A stretch of DNA of 6,084 nucleotides from an uncultured Clostridia bacterium (GTDB lineage Bacteria; Bacillota; Clostridia; TANB77; CAG-508): the NCBI GenBank assembly GCA_944389715.1, contig CALXNI010000115.1:1-6084 (forward strand), given 5' to 3'. A program made the position numbers and the translations under genes. Position 1 is the first letter of the stretch; every line of letters begins with the position of its first letter. This document shows, piece by piece, positions 5,618 through 6,084 of the stretch. The notes below the pieces were generated by a model. The model ran no database searches, was not told where the DNA came from, and was given only the letters and a program-made list of their open reading frames with translations.

Positions 5618-5640
5618 ACTCATACAATCATAGTGTGGGT
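5618..5640 (+). promoter_or_regulatory. Leader hairpin upstream of rpsF
   Basis: ACTCATAC (5618-5625) pairs with GTGTGGGT (5633-5640), 8 bp including G-U pairs, with loop AATCATA. It ends 10 nt before the Shine-Dalgarno sequence. rpsF leaders of many bacteria bind the S6:S18 complex for autoregulation, but I do not see a convincing form of that motif here, so the function is open. Confidence 0.35.
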
Positions 5641-5650
5641 TATATATCCA

Positions 5651-5660
5651 AAAGGAGGTG
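5651..5660 (+). promoter_or_regulatory. Strong ribosome binding site fixing the rpsF start
   Basis: AAAGGAGGTG matches the 16S rRNA tail almost fully and lies 8 nt before ATG 5669. It shows that this ATG, not the in-frame ATG-less extension back to the GTG at 5633, is the true start. Confidence 0.9.
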
Positions 5661-5668
5661 AAGAGATA

Positions 5669-5953
5669 ATGAATAAATACGAAAGTGTTATCATTATTAA
5701 TCCAAATTTAGAGGCTGAAAGTATAAAAACATTAATAGAAAAGTTCTCAAATTTAATTAATAGTAATGGTACAGTAAATTCAGTAGAAGAAGTTGGTAAA
5801 AAGAAATTAGCTTATGAAATTAAAAAGAATAAAGAAGGATATTATGTAGTATTTAAATTCGAATCTAAACCAGAAGCTATTGCTGAATTAGAAAGAATAT
5901 ACAGAATTACTGATGAAGTAATAAAATTTATCGTAGTAAAAGAGGAGGAATAA
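5669..5953 (+). CDS. rpsF: Small ribosomal subunit protein S6 (bS6)
   Basis: A 94-aa protein of normal length for S6, which binds 16S rRNA in the platform of the 30S subunit together with S18. It has the family pattern MNKYESVIIINPNLE at the start, the central VNSVEEVGKKKLAYEIKK (about 41-58) and the GYYVVFKFES strand (about 61-70), ending with VIKFIVVKEEE. The reading frame stays open further upstream to a GTG at 5633, but the ATG at 5669 is right because an excellent Shine-Dalgarno sequence precedes it and homologues begin here. It is the first gene of the rpsF-ssb(-rpsR) operon, driven by the promoter at 5552-5580. Its last codons contain the ribosome binding site of ssb. Confidence 0.97.
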   Translation: MNKYESVIIINPNLEAESIKTLIEKFSNLINSNGTVNSVEEVGKKKLAYEIKKNKEGYYVVFKFESKPEAIAELERIYRITDEVIKFIVVKEEE

Positions 5954-5957
5954 AATT

Positions 5958-6084
5958 ATGAATAAAGTAATTTTAATGGGGCGACTAACAAGAGATCCAG
6001 AGGTAAGATATACTCAAACTAATAATACTTTAGTAGCATCCTTCTCATTAGCAGTTAATAGAAGATTTGTAAGACAAGGAGAAG
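5958..6084 (+). CDS. ssb: Single-stranded DNA-binding protein, N-terminal part (3' end outside window)
   Basis: The first 42 residues of a bacterial SSB, an OB-fold protein that coats single-stranded DNA in replication, repair and recombination. MNKVILMGRLTRDPEVRYTQ (residues 1-20) followed by VASFSLAVNRRF (26-37) is the family's N-terminal signature. The ATG at 5958 is 4 nt after the rpsF stop, with GAGGAGG (5942-5948) as the ribosome binding site overlapping the end of rpsF, which fits the conserved rpsF-ssb-rpsR operon. The window ends inside the gene, so the C-terminal acidic tail cannot be judged. Confidence 0.96.
   Translation, partial: MNKVILMGRLTRDPEVRYTQTNNTLVASFSLAVNRRFVRQGE

Noticed and set aside
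5618..5640. Canonical S6:S18 binding motif in the rpsF leader
   Set aside because: A hairpin is present, but I could not find the conserved CCG bulge arrangement expected for that motif, so it is listed only as a hairpin of unknown role.
5633..5668. N-terminal extension of rpsF from GTG 5633
   Set aside because: The extension runs through the Shine-Dalgarno sequence of the ATG at 5669 and is absent from the S6 family.

Overview
The window looks like a chromosomal segment from an anaerobic, spore-forming member of the Clostridia (Firmicutes). The DNA is strongly AT-rich, AGA is the main Arg codon, and there are strong AGGAGG-type ribosome binding sites. It carries a pyruvate:ferredoxin oxidoreductase subunit, the sporulation genes yyaC and a spoIVFA/spoIVFB-like pair, and the rpsF-ssb housekeeping operon. 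All supported genes are on the + strand. The species cannot be named from this sequence.

Left part (1-1798): the C-terminal end of a PorB-type 2-oxoacid:ferredoxin oxidoreductase beta subunit, followed 4 nt later by a complete COG2509-type FAD-dependent dehydrogenase. This looks like a redox operon.

Middle part (1799-3310): two direct-orientation copies of a mosaic, hairpin-rich, non-coding repeat (about 224 and 212 bp, with a 97-bp identical core). They flank a sporulation-associated yyaC gene and an unknown 114-aa gene with a C-terminal membrane anchor. The second copy starts at the base right after that gene's stop codon.

Right-centre (3311-5464): a long perfect-to-wobble hairpin whose 3' arm contains the Shine-Dalgarno sequence of a TTG-initiated gene. 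That gene encodes a membrane-anchored M23 (LytM/SpoIVFA-like) protein and carries an apparent +1-base frameshift near 4089-4095. It is followed by an intact SpoIVFB-like M50 intramembrane metalloprotease and a small type-IV-pilin-like protein. The M23/M50 pair matches the SpoIVFA-SpoIVFB pair that processes pro-sigma-K at the forespore membrane in Bacillus.

Right end (5465-6084): a terminator whose 5' arm overlaps the -10 element of a good sigma-A-like promoter, a leader hairpin, rpsF (ribosomal protein S6), and the start of ssb, which is cut by the window edge. The proximity of yyaC to rpsF-ssb resembles the origin-proximal neighbourhood of Bacillus. The most interesting signals are the modular repeats with an exchanged hairpin, the hairpin over the ribosome binding site together with the frameshift in the SpoIVFA-like gene, and the terminator/promoter overlap before rpsF. 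No wholly new defence or mobile system was recognised.
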